Below are positions 8,314 to 16,373 of a DNA stretch of 64,000 bases, piece by piece. The notes beneath the pieces are model-generated. The model was not told the DNA's origin, did no database searches, and saw only the letters and a program-made list of their open reading frames with translations. Numbering within the stretch: the stretch's first letter is position 1; the number at the start of each line of letters is the position of its first letter. Both the position numbers and the translations under genes were made by a program. Source of the stretch: Tigheibacillus halophilus. GTDB lineage: Bacteria; Bacillota; Bacilli; Bacillales; Amphibacillaceae. The DNA is taken from the NCBI RefSeq assembly GCF_042683165.1, contig NZ_JBHUIZ010000003.1, positions 434,001 to 498,000 on the forward strand, in the 5' to 3' direction.

Positions 8314-8424
8314 ACCATATGTTCTCTTCAAACATTCCTTGCATATGATAGTATACTATTATATGCGGAAATAATTGAAAAGCGGAATAAAAGAAAATAC
8401 TTATGTGAAAACTGGAGGGGTTGG

Positions 8425-10278
8425 ATGAGGTGTGAGAGGATAAAAGCATTGCAAGCAACGGTCGCAAAAGTGGAAGTTTTGAGGTGCATTCCCGATGCTA
8501 TGTTGACTGAACCTATTCGAACGGGAAAATGGTCCATCCGTGAAATAATCGGACATATGTATTATTGGGACAAATATAATGTGGAAAAAATGATTCCAGA
8601 GATGCGCAATCATGCCATTTTGCCAGCATTTCCAGACCATGATTCACATAATGCGGAGGCGATAAGATACATCGATACATTTGATTCGCTAGAACGGATA
8701 ATAGATGTGTTTATACATACAAGAAAGGCGTTGGTCCAAGCGCTGTCCTATGTGGATAGCGATATCACTTTTTATATAGCCGATGAGTCTGGGGAATATA
8801 CGGTTGAACGCTTTATCAGTATTTTTACGGAACATGATTTGCACCATATCCGGCAAATCGAGAATCATTTGGCAAAGAACGCAGTTGAAACGCAGCCGGA
8901 CAGCTCTTCCGCCCCTCTGGAGCAGCTGGACCGACTCATTGGGCAACATCCACGCCTCCATGGGGCGCTCGCCGGTATCAGTATTTGTGATGCGATAACA
9001 GGTCGAACAATTTATGAACACATGGCTGCAACCCGCCTGCATCCTGCATCTAATATGAAATTGCTTACAGCTGCAGCAGCACTGGAAACTTTAGGGGAAA
9101 ATTATGTCTGGAAAACGGAAATTTGGATTGACGGTGAAATCGTTGGCGATGAATTATGTGGCAGTCTATATATCAAAGGCAAGGGAGATCCAACGTTGCA
9201 GCCGTCAGATTTGGAACAGTTTACAGCAGATTTGTACCATCGCTTTGGAATCAGAAAAATTACCGGTGACATCGTGGCCGATGACACATGGTATGATAAT
9301 GTTCGCTTATCGCCGGATATGATGTGGTTAGATGAACATTGTTATTACGGTGCACAGGTGAGCGCACTGACTTTATCCCCTGATAATGATTATGACGCAG
9401 GAACGGTCAAGATTAATGTTCGGCCGGGCCTTGGTGACGGGTCACCAGTGGAGGTTTCTCTCTATCCGGATACAAATTATATCCACATAGAAAATAATGC
9501 CATTACTGTGGCGGAACAAACCAATGATGTTGGAATAGAGTTTTTGCGCAAACATGGTGAGAATACGGTGATAATGAACGGGGCAATTCCACTAACGGCT
9601 GAAAAGGAAAGCGAGTGGATTGCTGTCTGGGAACCGACAGCATATGTGTTGTCGGTGTGGGTGGATAAGCTGAGACAAAAAGGCATACATATATCTGGAA
9701 ATGCAAAAGTCGACGCTGTTCCTGAAACAGGTAAACTTCTGATGCAGCATGAATCAATTCCACTTTGCGAACTGCTTATCCCTTTCATGAAGCTGAGCAA
9801 CAATGGACATGGTGAAATACTTGTCAAGGAAATGGGAAAAGTGGTCCGGGGAGAAGGGAGCTGGGACCTTGGCATGGAAGTGGTACTGGAAAACGCCGCA
9901 TCATTTGGAATAGACACAGATAACATTTTACTTCGGGATGGGTCGGGCATCTCACATGTGAATTTGATTGCTCCGCAACAGCTGACAAATCTACTATTTT
10001 TTATCCAGAAAAAACCTTGGTTCGATACTTACTACCGAAGTTTACCAATTGCTGGAAAAAAAGAACGGATGGCGGGTGGGACATTACGTGAACGCCTGAC
10101 CGGTAGAAACGTGGCGGCGAAAACCGGCACAATTTTCGGGGTGAGCACCCTTTCTGGTTATATGCGTCCCAAATCGGGCAAAAGGTTGATTTTTTCCATC
10201 ATGCTGAATAATCTCCTGGATGAAGAAGATGGCCCTGATATAGAGGATAAGATGATTGACATACTTGATTATATGTAG
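8425..10278 (+). CDS. DinB-domain / DacC-type D-alanyl-D-alanine carboxypeptidase fusion
   Basis: One uninterrupted 617-codon frame holds two domains. Residues 1-150 are a DinB/YfiT-like four-helix bundle with the expected metal-binding His (IIGHMYYWD, EHDLHHIRQIENH). Residues about 163-617 are a penicillin-binding S13 peptidase very like B. subtilis DacC (PBP4a), with all catalytic motifs: S209-N-M-K212, S458-N-N460 and K566-T-G568. DacC normally begins with a secretion signal; here the DinB domain stands exactly where the signal peptide should be, and I see no signal or membrane segment in the fusion. So the peptidase domain may stay in the cytoplasm, or the fusion may be exported some other way. 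GGAGGGG precedes the ATG. It converges on a separate DinB gene. Confidence 0.88.
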   Translation: MRCERIKALQATVAKVEVLRCIPDAMLTEPIRTGKWSIREIIGHMYYWDKYNVEKMIPEMRNHAILPAFPDHDSHNAEAIRYIDTFDSLERIIDVFIHTRKALVQALSYVDSDITFYIADESGEYTVERFISIFTEHDLHHIRQIENHLAKNAVETQPDSSSAPLEQLDRLIGQHPRLHGALAGISICDAITGRTIYEHMAATRLHPASNMKLLTAAAALETLGENYVWKTEIWIDGEIVGDELCGSLYIKGKGDPTLQPSDLEQFTADLYHRFGIRKITGDIVADDTWYDNVRLSPDMMWLDEHCYYGAQVSALTLSPDNDYDAGTVKINVRPGLGDGSPVEVSLYPDTNYIHIENNAITVAEQTNDVGIEFLRKHGENTVIMNGAIPLTAEKESEWIAVWEPTAYVLSVWVDKLRQKGIHISGNAKVDAVPETGKLLMQHESIPLCELLIPFMKLSNNGHGEILVKEMGKVVRGEGSWDLGMEVVLENAASFGIDTDNILLRDGSGISHVNLIAPQQLTNLLFFIQKKPWFDTYYRSLPIAGKKERMAGGTLRERLTGRNVAAKTGTIFGVSTLSGYMRPKSGKRLIFSIMLNNLLDEEDGPDIEDKMIDILDYM

Positions 10279-10284
10279 AAAAAA

Positions 10285-10318
10285 CGGCTGTCTTTTAGAG
10301 CAAGACAGCCGTTTTTTT
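10285..10318. terminator. Bidirectional terminator between convergent genes
   Basis: CGGCTGTCTT and AAGACAGCCG form a perfect 10-bp stem with A and T tracts on the two sides, serving both the carboxypeptidase fusion (plus) and the DinB gene (minus), whose stop codon overlaps it. Confidence 0.9.
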
Positions 10319-10790
10319 ATTGATCTTCTTTGGTAGGACCCATCACACCTGGCACATGCAACCCTGCCTGACGCAGGAGCACAGTTATCTGTCCGCGGTG
10401 ATGTGTTTGATGATCGATCAATTTTCTTAGGATCGCACCGCGTGGCACTTGTTGTCCAAACGCTTCCACGGTTTCTGCCATTTTTTCATCTGTCAATTTC
10501 TTTTCCGCTTCATGATGGATATCATCAGCGATTTTCTTGTATGCAGCCACCATTTTTTCTGATTCCCCTGGAACATTTTCTTCTTGTTTTGCAGCCTCCA
10601 CATCGAGACCGGTCAAGCCTGCGAAAAAAGCTGGGCTTGTAGCCAGATGCCACCCGAGCCAGCGCAATGTATTATGCCCTTCTACAATGGCTTGATCCAG
10701 TTTTTCATCTCTAAAAGCTTGCAGTGCTTGTGTGGTACCTTTTGCCGCTTCGTCCCAATCTGATAGAAAATCAGTAACCGTTCTGTACAT
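10317..10790 (-). CDS. DinB family protein (putative metal-dependent hydrolase)
   Basis: A 157-residue all-helical protein of the DinB/YfiT fold, with His residues in the usual places for the metal site: WLGWHLATSP near residue 48 and LIDHQTHHRGQ near 135. DinB proteins bind divalent metal; some are bacillithiol or mycothiol-dependent transferases, but this member's substrate is unknown. The ATG at 10788-10790 has AAAGGAG nine bases upstream; a TTG two codons earlier is too close to that site. It faces the DinB-carboxypeptidase fusion across a shared terminator, an odd pairing of two DinB domains within 2.4 kb. Confidence 0.85.
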   Translation of the reverse strand: MYRTVTDFLSDWDEAAKGTTQALQAFRDEKLDQAIVEGHNTLRWLGWHLATSPAFFAGLTGLDVEAAKQEENVPGESEKMVAAYKKIADDIHHEAEKKLTDEKMAETVEAFGQQVPRGAILRKLIDHQTHHRGQITVLLRQAGLHVPGVMGPTKEDQ

Positions 10791-11468
10791 ATACAACAGC
10801 TCCTTTAATTTATCTATAACTTTATTATAAGTAAGCGGAAGTTTGAAAACAAATATTCTATTTGGCCTGTCAGCAAGCAGCTATAAAATGGCTCCAAACC
10901 TATCAATTACCTTTTCCATGAATAGATCTCCTATGGCCATACTAATCTTCGAAATCATTCTCCTAAAAATAAAACGATTCTCATTATCAAGTATCGTCAA
11001 GTTATTACGAAGTTATTTGAAAATGGGCTGGCAGCTACAAAGGAACTTTTGGACGATGATGTCATCATCATTGCTGTTTACACATGAATTGACGGAGACT
11101 TACCATACGAGAATGTGAGGGTCAAGAGCTGTCAAGATACAGCTGGTTCTAATCTAGATAGGTGATCGTTAATCAATATGGTTACAGATTGACTTTTTCA
11201 GTAGTATCATCCAAACTGGAAGAAGGGAATTCACGTTCGTATTGTTGCAGGCCGTAAAGTGAAGTGGTTTTCTTAATGGATATGCAGCATCCCATATTTC
11301 ACTGATGTGTAGCACTATATTGATAGTCTGCGATAAATGAGTGTGGTTGCAGGGATCACTTCGGTGAAAGCATTTCGTTCGGGGGAAGAAACGAATAAAT
11401 ATGGTTTTAGTTATTCGGCAAAAGAACCCCAGTCAAAAAATATTATGGTAAGGGAGCTGGGCCAGTAA
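10791..11468. other. Gene-poor stretch with a possible decayed frame
   Basis: No intact gene is convincing in these 680 bases. On the plus strand, frame 10938-11165 reads like real protein (QVITKLFENGLAATKELL, then DDDVIIIAVYT) but is broken by TGA at 11085-11087 and continues as IDGDLPYENVRVKS up to 11163. This could be the remnant of a small gene. A longer open frame in another phase (10843-11118) has poor amino-acid composition and no ribosome site. No insertion sequence ends are visible. Confidence 0.3.
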
Positions 11469-13646
11469 ATGGGACTTACATTCATACTCGCAGAAAAACC
11501 TTCTGTAGCCAAGAACATCGCTGATGCGCTATCTATAAAAACAAAAAAAGAAGGTTATTATGAAGATAAGGGGTATATTATCACTTGGGCTTATGGCCAT
11601 TTGCTGGAGTTATATGATGCTAAGGATTATGATGCCAAAATGGCCCGGTGGAAAATGGAAAATTTTCCTTTCATTCCTGCCCAGTTCCAGTATAAATCAA
11701 AAAAATCCTCATCACGTTCCAAAGGTTCATCAGGTCCGAGTGCGGCTAAACAACTGAAGACGATACATCAGCTTATGAGACGCCGGGATGTGGAAACCAT
11801 CATTTCAGCCTGTGATTTCGACCGGGAAGGTCAATTGATCGGAGACAGCATCATCTACCAGGCTAAGCCAAAAAAAGCTGTTTACAGGCTTTTACTGAAT
11901 GAATGGACAGAAGATGCAGTACTGGAAGGCCTGCGGTATGTAAAACCCAACCAAGAGTTGCGTCCGCTACTTGATGCGGGAATGAGCAGACAATGGGCAG
12001 ACTGGCTGATTGGCATTAACTTGACATCCGTAGCGACATTGAAATATCAAAAAGGCCGCGGGATGGTACTGAATATTGGCAGGGTACTCATGCCTACACT
12101 GAAAATAATTTACGATCGAGACAAGGAAATCGCTGCTTTTGTTCCAGAGGATTATTTTAAGTTATCAGCAACTTTTCAGACGAACAGCAATCAATCTTAT
12201 GAAGGTACATATACTGTCGGTAAAAAGGATAAGTTTTCTGCACAAGCCGAATTGGAGGAAATACGTGAAAAGCTTCAGGGGAAAGATGGAATTATCACCG
12301 ACAAAAAAGTGGAAAAACGTAAAGAGTTGCCGCCATTATTGTTCAATCTTTCCAATTTACAAGGTTACATCACGAATAAATATAATGGTTGGACGGCTGG
12401 CAAAGTGCTCAAGTTCGCGCAATCTTTGTATGAGAAGAAGTTCATCACATACCCTAGAACATCCAGTCTAGCTTTGGAAGAAAGCCTGACAGGAAAAACG
12501 AAAAAAGTATTGGATGCCTTGTCAGTGAACCTATCTTATAGGAGCAGTATCAAGTTTTCCAAAAGCAAGCGGATATTCAACAATGCAAAAGTGGAAAGCC
12601 ACAGCGCTATCACACCGACTTATAAACTGCCTAAAAGACTGGGTGCAGACGAGAAAATTGTCTATGAAACAATCAAAAACCGTTTTATCATGCAGTTTAT
12701 GCCGCCAGCACTTTATGAAGAAACCATGCTGCAAACGACAGTTCCTGAAGCTGGTGTCAAGGGCGTATTTGTTTCCAAAGGAAAGGTATTGTTGGAAGCA
12801 GGCTGGAAGCAAGTGGAAAGTATACCAGCAACAGACAAGCATCTGCCATACGTGGAGGAGAGTGAACAGACCCAGCTGATAAAAGCAGATATCAGCAAGC
12901 ACGAGACAAAGCCGCCAAAGCGGCATACGGAAAAAACATTACTGAAAATAATGGAAACATGTGGAAGAAGCTTTAAGGAAGAGGATTCAGCTGCAATGAT
13001 GGAAAGCATTATGGCGGGATTCTCTATAGGGACAGCTGCAACGCGAGCCGAAACGATCGCAAAACTGAAAACGGCAGGATATATTGCTGCGGATGGAAAA
13101 CATTTAACTTGTACAGATACTGGAAAAAAACTGGTAGAAATGTTCCCCGTCCCATCCTTATTTGATTTGGAATTTACCGGCCGACTTGAAAAAACGCTTG
13201 CAGATATCGAAAAAGGCCGTGTCAAAAAGTCGGCCTTTATGACGTTGATCAGCGATTTCACCCGCAGTGCAGTAGACCAAATCAAGCAGGATCAAGATGC
13301 AGTCATCCGAACGGTCACAAAGCAATCCGGTACCAAGCGGGGCAAAGCTTTCGAGGTGCTTGGAAAATGTCCTGCATGCGGGGGTACCATAACTGAGAAT
13401 TCTAAGGGGTTTGGATGCAGCAACTGGAAGAAAGGGTGCAAATATGTCATTTGGAAAAATGATAAATACCTCGCTTCGATGAAGAAAAAACCAACAAAAA
13501 CAATGGTGAAAGAACTGTTGCGACAAAACCGGGTACTCGCTAAGGGGCTGACCAGCAAGCAGGGGAAAAAGTTCGATGCGTTTTTACGATATGAAAAGAA
13601 CGAAGACAGCAGCTATTATAACTGGAAAATGGACTTTAGCAATTAA
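11469..13646 (+). CDS. topB: DNA topoisomerase III
   Basis: A 725-residue type IA topoisomerase. The Toprim domain is N-terminal (ILAEKPSVAKNIADAL, then SACDFDREGQLIG with the metal-binding DxD-like acidic residues), the catalytic Tyr lies in KKFITYPRTSS (around residue 325), and a C-terminal zinc-finger-like region has CPACGG...GFGCSNWKKGCKY. TopB relaxes negatively supercoiled DNA through single-strand passage and resolves recombination and replication intermediates. The length fits Bacillus TopB (about 727). ATG 11469 follows AAGGGAG. It is monocistronic as far as can be seen. Confidence 0.95.
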   Translation: MGLTFILAEKPSVAKNIADALSIKTKKEGYYEDKGYIITWAYGHLLELYDAKDYDAKMARWKMENFPFIPAQFQYKSKKSSSRSKGSSGPSAAKQLKTIHQLMRRRDVETIISACDFDREGQLIGDSIIYQAKPKKAVYRLLLNEWTEDAVLEGLRYVKPNQELRPLLDAGMSRQWADWLIGINLTSVATLKYQKGRGMVLNIGRVLMPTLKIIYDRDKEIAAFVPEDYFKLSATFQTNSNQSYEGTYTVGKKDKFSAQAELEEIREKLQGKDGIITDKKVEKRKELPPLLFNLSNLQGYITNKYNGWTAGKVLKFAQSLYEKKFITYPRTSSLALEESLTGKTKKVLDALSVNLSYRSSIKFSKSKRIFNNAKVESHSAITPTYKLPKRLGADEKIVYETIKNRFIMQFMPPALYEETMLQTTVPEAGVKGVFVSKGKVLLEAGWKQVESIPATDKHLPYVEESEQTQLIKADISKHETKPPKRHTEKTLLKIMETCGRSFKEEDSAAMMESIMAGFSIGTAATRAETIAKLKTAGYIAADGKHLTCTDTGKKLVEMFPVPSLFDLEFTGRLEKTLADIEKGRVKKSAFMTLISDFTRSAVDQIKQDQDAVIRTVTKQSGTKRGKAFEVLGKCPACGGTITENSKGFGCSNWKKGCKYVIWKNDKYLASMKKKPTKTMVKELLRQNRVLAKGLTSKQGKKFDAFLRYEKNEDSSYYNWKMDFSN

Positions 13647-13749
13647 CATTCCCCAACCAGAGGCGGAGGATGTCTACTACCTGGGAATGTGGCAGAGTTT
13701 CCCGTTCAGGGGTATGATGAGAGCAATCATATGAAACGGGGTGGACAGA

Positions 13750-14754
13750 ATGGGAAAACGGGCAACACTAAAATCTTTCATCAAACATACGGTTCAAGAA
13801 ATGGTGCCTGAATCAAAGCTGCAAGAAAAATACCTTGATCCTGGAGACATACACACGATGCGTATTTTTTCTGATACGGTCGATATGGAAATCATCGGTA
13901 AAGATAGCGGACAAGATACGATTGACGTCTCATTGATCACTTATAAAGATGGCCCTGAAATGAGCATCATATCAGCAGATGGCCACTGCGACATACATGT
14001 ATTTTCAAAAGAGCGTACAACTCTTCCTTTTATCTCCGTACGACCTGGAAGTAAGTTGAAAATGGTTGTGCCAGCAGGTATCATCCAAAAATGGTTTATA
14101 GACGGTGGTACAGGCGACATCGTATTTGCTGCCAACAAAACGAAAACCATCCACATTAAAACAGGTTCCGGTGAGGTGCGCGCTGATAGTTTATTTTTGG
14201 ACACCATACGTGTCGAGACTGCTTCGGGAGATGCGGAAATAACCGAAGTAAGTGGGAATATAGACTGTACGACCAACTCAGGCGATATTGATATGGTCAA
14301 CTTGCGGAGTCCTTCCCTGTCGTTAAGCGCTTCATCGGGAGATTTGGAAATGAAGCATCTATACGTTGACAAAGCAGACATGCGCACAGCTTCTGGCGAC
14401 ATCAAGGGCAAACATATACATATTGGGGATCTAAAGATGAACGCATCTTCAGGTGACATCGAATTTGAGAATTTTTCCGGCAGAGCCGCGGGCCGGGCTT
14501 CATCAGGCGACGTATTGTTTATGATGCAGGAAAATGGTTCGCTTGATTTGAGTACAAGCAGCGGCGATATCGAGGTAAAATTGGACAATCCGGAATTAGA
14601 CATACAGTTGGAATTGAATACACTCAGCGGAGATATAACGACGAATTTGGATCAGCAATCAGATTCCACTGCCAATCTTTCGGATTCAACCAGTGAAGAT
14701 TTCCATCTGATAAAATTGTATTCCACATCGGGAGATATCGACGTGCATGGTTGA
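13750..14754 (+). CDS. DUF4097 family beta-solenoid-like protein with SGD repeats
   Basis: A 334-residue protein. After an N-terminal part of about 130 residues come nine or so imperfect repeats of 18-22 residues, each with a Ser-Gly-Asp turn (SGEVRAD, SGDAEIT, SGDIDMV, SGDLEMK, SGDIKGK, SGDIEFE, SGDVLFM, SGDIEVK, SGDITTN, SGDIDVHG). This is the DUF4097/putative-adhesin signature, predicted to fold as a right-handed beta helix; LiaG in B. subtilis is related. No signal peptide is visible, so it is probably cytoplasmic. I prefer ATG 13750 over the GTG at 13741 because GGGGTGG lies six bases before it. Function unknown. Confidence 0.75.
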   Translation: MGKRATLKSFIKHTVQEMVPESKLQEKYLDPGDIHTMRIFSDTVDMEIIGKDSGQDTIDVSLITYKDGPEMSIISADGHCDIHVFSKERTTLPFISVRPGSKLKMVVPAGIIQKWFIDGGTGDIVFAANKTKTIHIKTGSGEVRADSLFLDTIRVETASGDAEITEVSGNIDCTTNSGDIDMVNLRSPSLSLSASSGDLEMKHLYVDKADMRTASGDIKGKHIHIGDLKMNASSGDIEFENFSGRAAGRASSGDVLFMMQENGSLDLSTSSGDIEVKLDNPELDIQLELNTLSGDITTNLDQQSDSTANLSDSTSEDFHLIKLYSTSGDIDVHG

Positions 14755-14764
14755 AATAGAAGAG

Positions 14765-14798
14765 AGGCTGTCCTATTGCCATGGGACAGCCTTTGATT
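14765..14798. terminator. Terminator between convergent DUF4097 and lipoprotein genes
   Basis: AGGCTGTCC and GGACAGCCT form a 9-bp stem with a 10-nt loop followed by TTTGATT. It lies between two convergent stop codons. Confidence 0.65.
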
Positions 14799-14804
14799 CA
14801 CCAC

Positions 14805-15482
14805 TTATTCTGTCATGTCCAAAAGTTTCAGCAGCTGCTGAGAAGCCTGGCTGTATTGTTTGTTTTCTACAGATTTCTTAATCCCTTTAATTAAATCATT
14901 TGCGCCTTGCTGTGTCACTGTCAATATGGTCACATGCCCATCGAACATTTCATGCATTTTCTGTTTTGCCTCTTGCAGGTTGTCATGGTTGTCAGCATTC
15001 TGTTGATTATCCGGTTTTACGCCTTTTGCTTGTCCTTTTCCAGATTCCCCTTCATTTCCGCTTAACAATTGCTTTTGCACGTTATCATACGAATGATTCG
15101 TGTTTTCAGCTTTGTCTCTTGCTAAAATAACTGCATCATCCACAACAAACACACTGACACCATCAATTCCTTCCCCTTTTAAAATGGATTCAAAATAAGA
15201 GGAGACTCCTCCTTCGTGAATCCCGGATGTCCCAATGGAACTATAGATGTTTTTTCCAACACCTGGGTATGTCTCCCCATCCCTGTCTGTTGTACGGATT
15301 TTCTCACCGGTCTCACTGGGAATAATGTCAGGGTTGCTTAAACTTCTGTCATGCTGAGGCGGGTTGGCTACTTTTGATACGTTGTTTCGTTGATTATTCA
15401 TATCATTGGCTGGTGCCCCTTGCTGATTTGAACAAGCAGCCAGAAACAGAACAATCATCACTGCAAACAATAGTTTCTTCAT
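14805..15482 (-). CDS. YhcN/YlaJ family sporulation lipoprotein
   Basis: A 225-residue lipoprotein: Lys-rich signal, hydrophobic core and lipobox LAAC (lipidated Cys at about residue 18), then an Asn/Gln-rich low-complexity part and a YhcN/YlaJ domain (GVSVFVVDDAVILARD; MFDGHVTILTVTQ). An acidic, Asn-rich insert is seen at about 125-165. Family members sit in the spore inner membrane. ATG 15480-15482 is preceded by GAAAGGAAGG. Upstream, TCATA-N17-CATGTTA on the minus strand loosely resembles a forespore sigma-F/G promoter. A second YhcN-type gene lies in the spoVA block at 46 kb. Confidence 0.82.
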   Translation of the reverse strand: MKKLLFAVMIVLFLAACSNQQGAPANDMNNQRNNVSKVANPPQHDRSLSNPDIIPSETGEKIRTTDRDGETYPGVGKNIYSSIGTSGIHEGGVSSYFESILKGEGIDGVSVFVVDDAVILARDKAENTNHSYDNVQKQLLSGNEGESGKGQAKGVKPDNQQNADNHDNLQEAKQKMHEMFDGHVTILTVTQQGANDLIKGIKKSVENKQYSQASQQLLKLLDMTE

Positions 15483-15597
15483 GTATGAACCTTCCTTTCT
15501 TCCATTTCTCTTTAACATGCCCTGAAATATTTAATGTATGAATGGTTATTATTGGAGCACTATAACATTAAAGATAAAAAACGGGAGGTCAGAAAAA

Positions 15598-16347
15598 TTG
15601 GCAAATGATAATGAGAAAATGTCCGAAGAAGAAAGTTTGTCCAGAAGAAGATTTCTAAAAAACTCGGGAATAGCTGTCGGCGGTCTTGCCGTTGGAGGAG
15701 TAGTGGGGGGCATGATCCCGTGGAGAACGAAGGAGCAACCTGGTCAGCAGACGAAGAACCAAAAAGCACAAAACCCGAACCAGGCATTGATGTTCTTCTC
15801 CCAAGATGAGTTTAAAACTACAGAAGCAGCTGTTGAGCGTATTTTTCCAAAAGATGATAATGGCCCAGGTGCGATCGATTTGGGTGTTGCCTATTATATT
15901 GATCATCAATTAGCGGGTTCCTATGGATTTAATTCCAGGGACTATATGGAGCCGCCATTTTATCACGGTGAAAAAGAACAAGGATATCAAGGCAGGCTCA
16001 AAAGGCGTGAGATTTTTAGAATCGGTCTGCGGGAACTTCAAAATTACGCCAAACAAAAACACAAGAAGACTTTCAGAGAACTGGAAGCAGAACAACAGGA
16101 TGAAGTACTGTCTGATTTTGAAAAAGACAAAGCGAAAATATCTACTGTATCCGCAAGCGGATTCTTCTCTATGCTCCGCAGTGTCACTTTGGAGGGATTA
16201 TACAGCGATCCGCTTTATGGCGGGAATATCAATATGGATGGCTGGCGAATGCGGAATTATCCAGGAGATCAAATGAACTATATCAATATTATTGAAAAAG
16301 ACTTCCAAAAAATTGAACCACAGAGTCTGCATGACCATATGTCATAA
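15598..16347 (+). CDS. Gluconate 2-dehydrogenase subunit 3 family protein, Tat-exported
   Basis: A 249-residue small subunit of a membrane-bound FAD dehydrogenase. The N-terminus carries a twin-arginine signal (LSRRRFLKNSG followed by a Gly/Val-rich hydrophobic stretch). The body is typical of gluconate 2-dehydrogenase subunit 3, with QDEFKTTEAAVERIFPKDD and VTLEGLYSDPLYGGN. I chose TTG at 15598 because GGGAGG sits eight bases before it; a longer in-frame ATG at 15538 lacks a ribosome site and would bury the Tat motif. The large subunit follows after 26 bp, and the two are expected to be exported together, since the large subunit has no signal of its own. Confidence 0.87.
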   Translation: MANDNEKMSEEESLSRRRFLKNSGIAVGGLAVGGVVGGMIPWRTKEQPGQQTKNQKAQNPNQALMFFSQDEFKTTEAAVERIFPKDDNGPGAIDLGVAYYIDHQLAGSYGFNSRDYMEPPFYHGEKEQGYQGRLKRREIFRIGLRELQNYAKQKHKKTFRELEAEQQDEVLSDFEKDKAKISTVSASGFFSMLRSVTLEGLYSDPLYGGNINMDGWRMRNYPGDQMNYINIIEKDFQKIEPQSLHDHMS

Positions 16348-16373
16348 AAAATAGATGTTGAGGTGAAACGGAA

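Noticed and set aside
10843..11118. 91-codon plus-strand open frame before topB
   Set aside because: No ribosome site, unusual composition, and a different frame in the same place looks more protein-like, though broken.
13941..14603. 220-codon minus-strand open frame
   Set aside because: It is the mirror of the SGD-repeat gene: the repeated Ser-Gly-Asp codons leave the antisense frame free of stops. No ribosome site.
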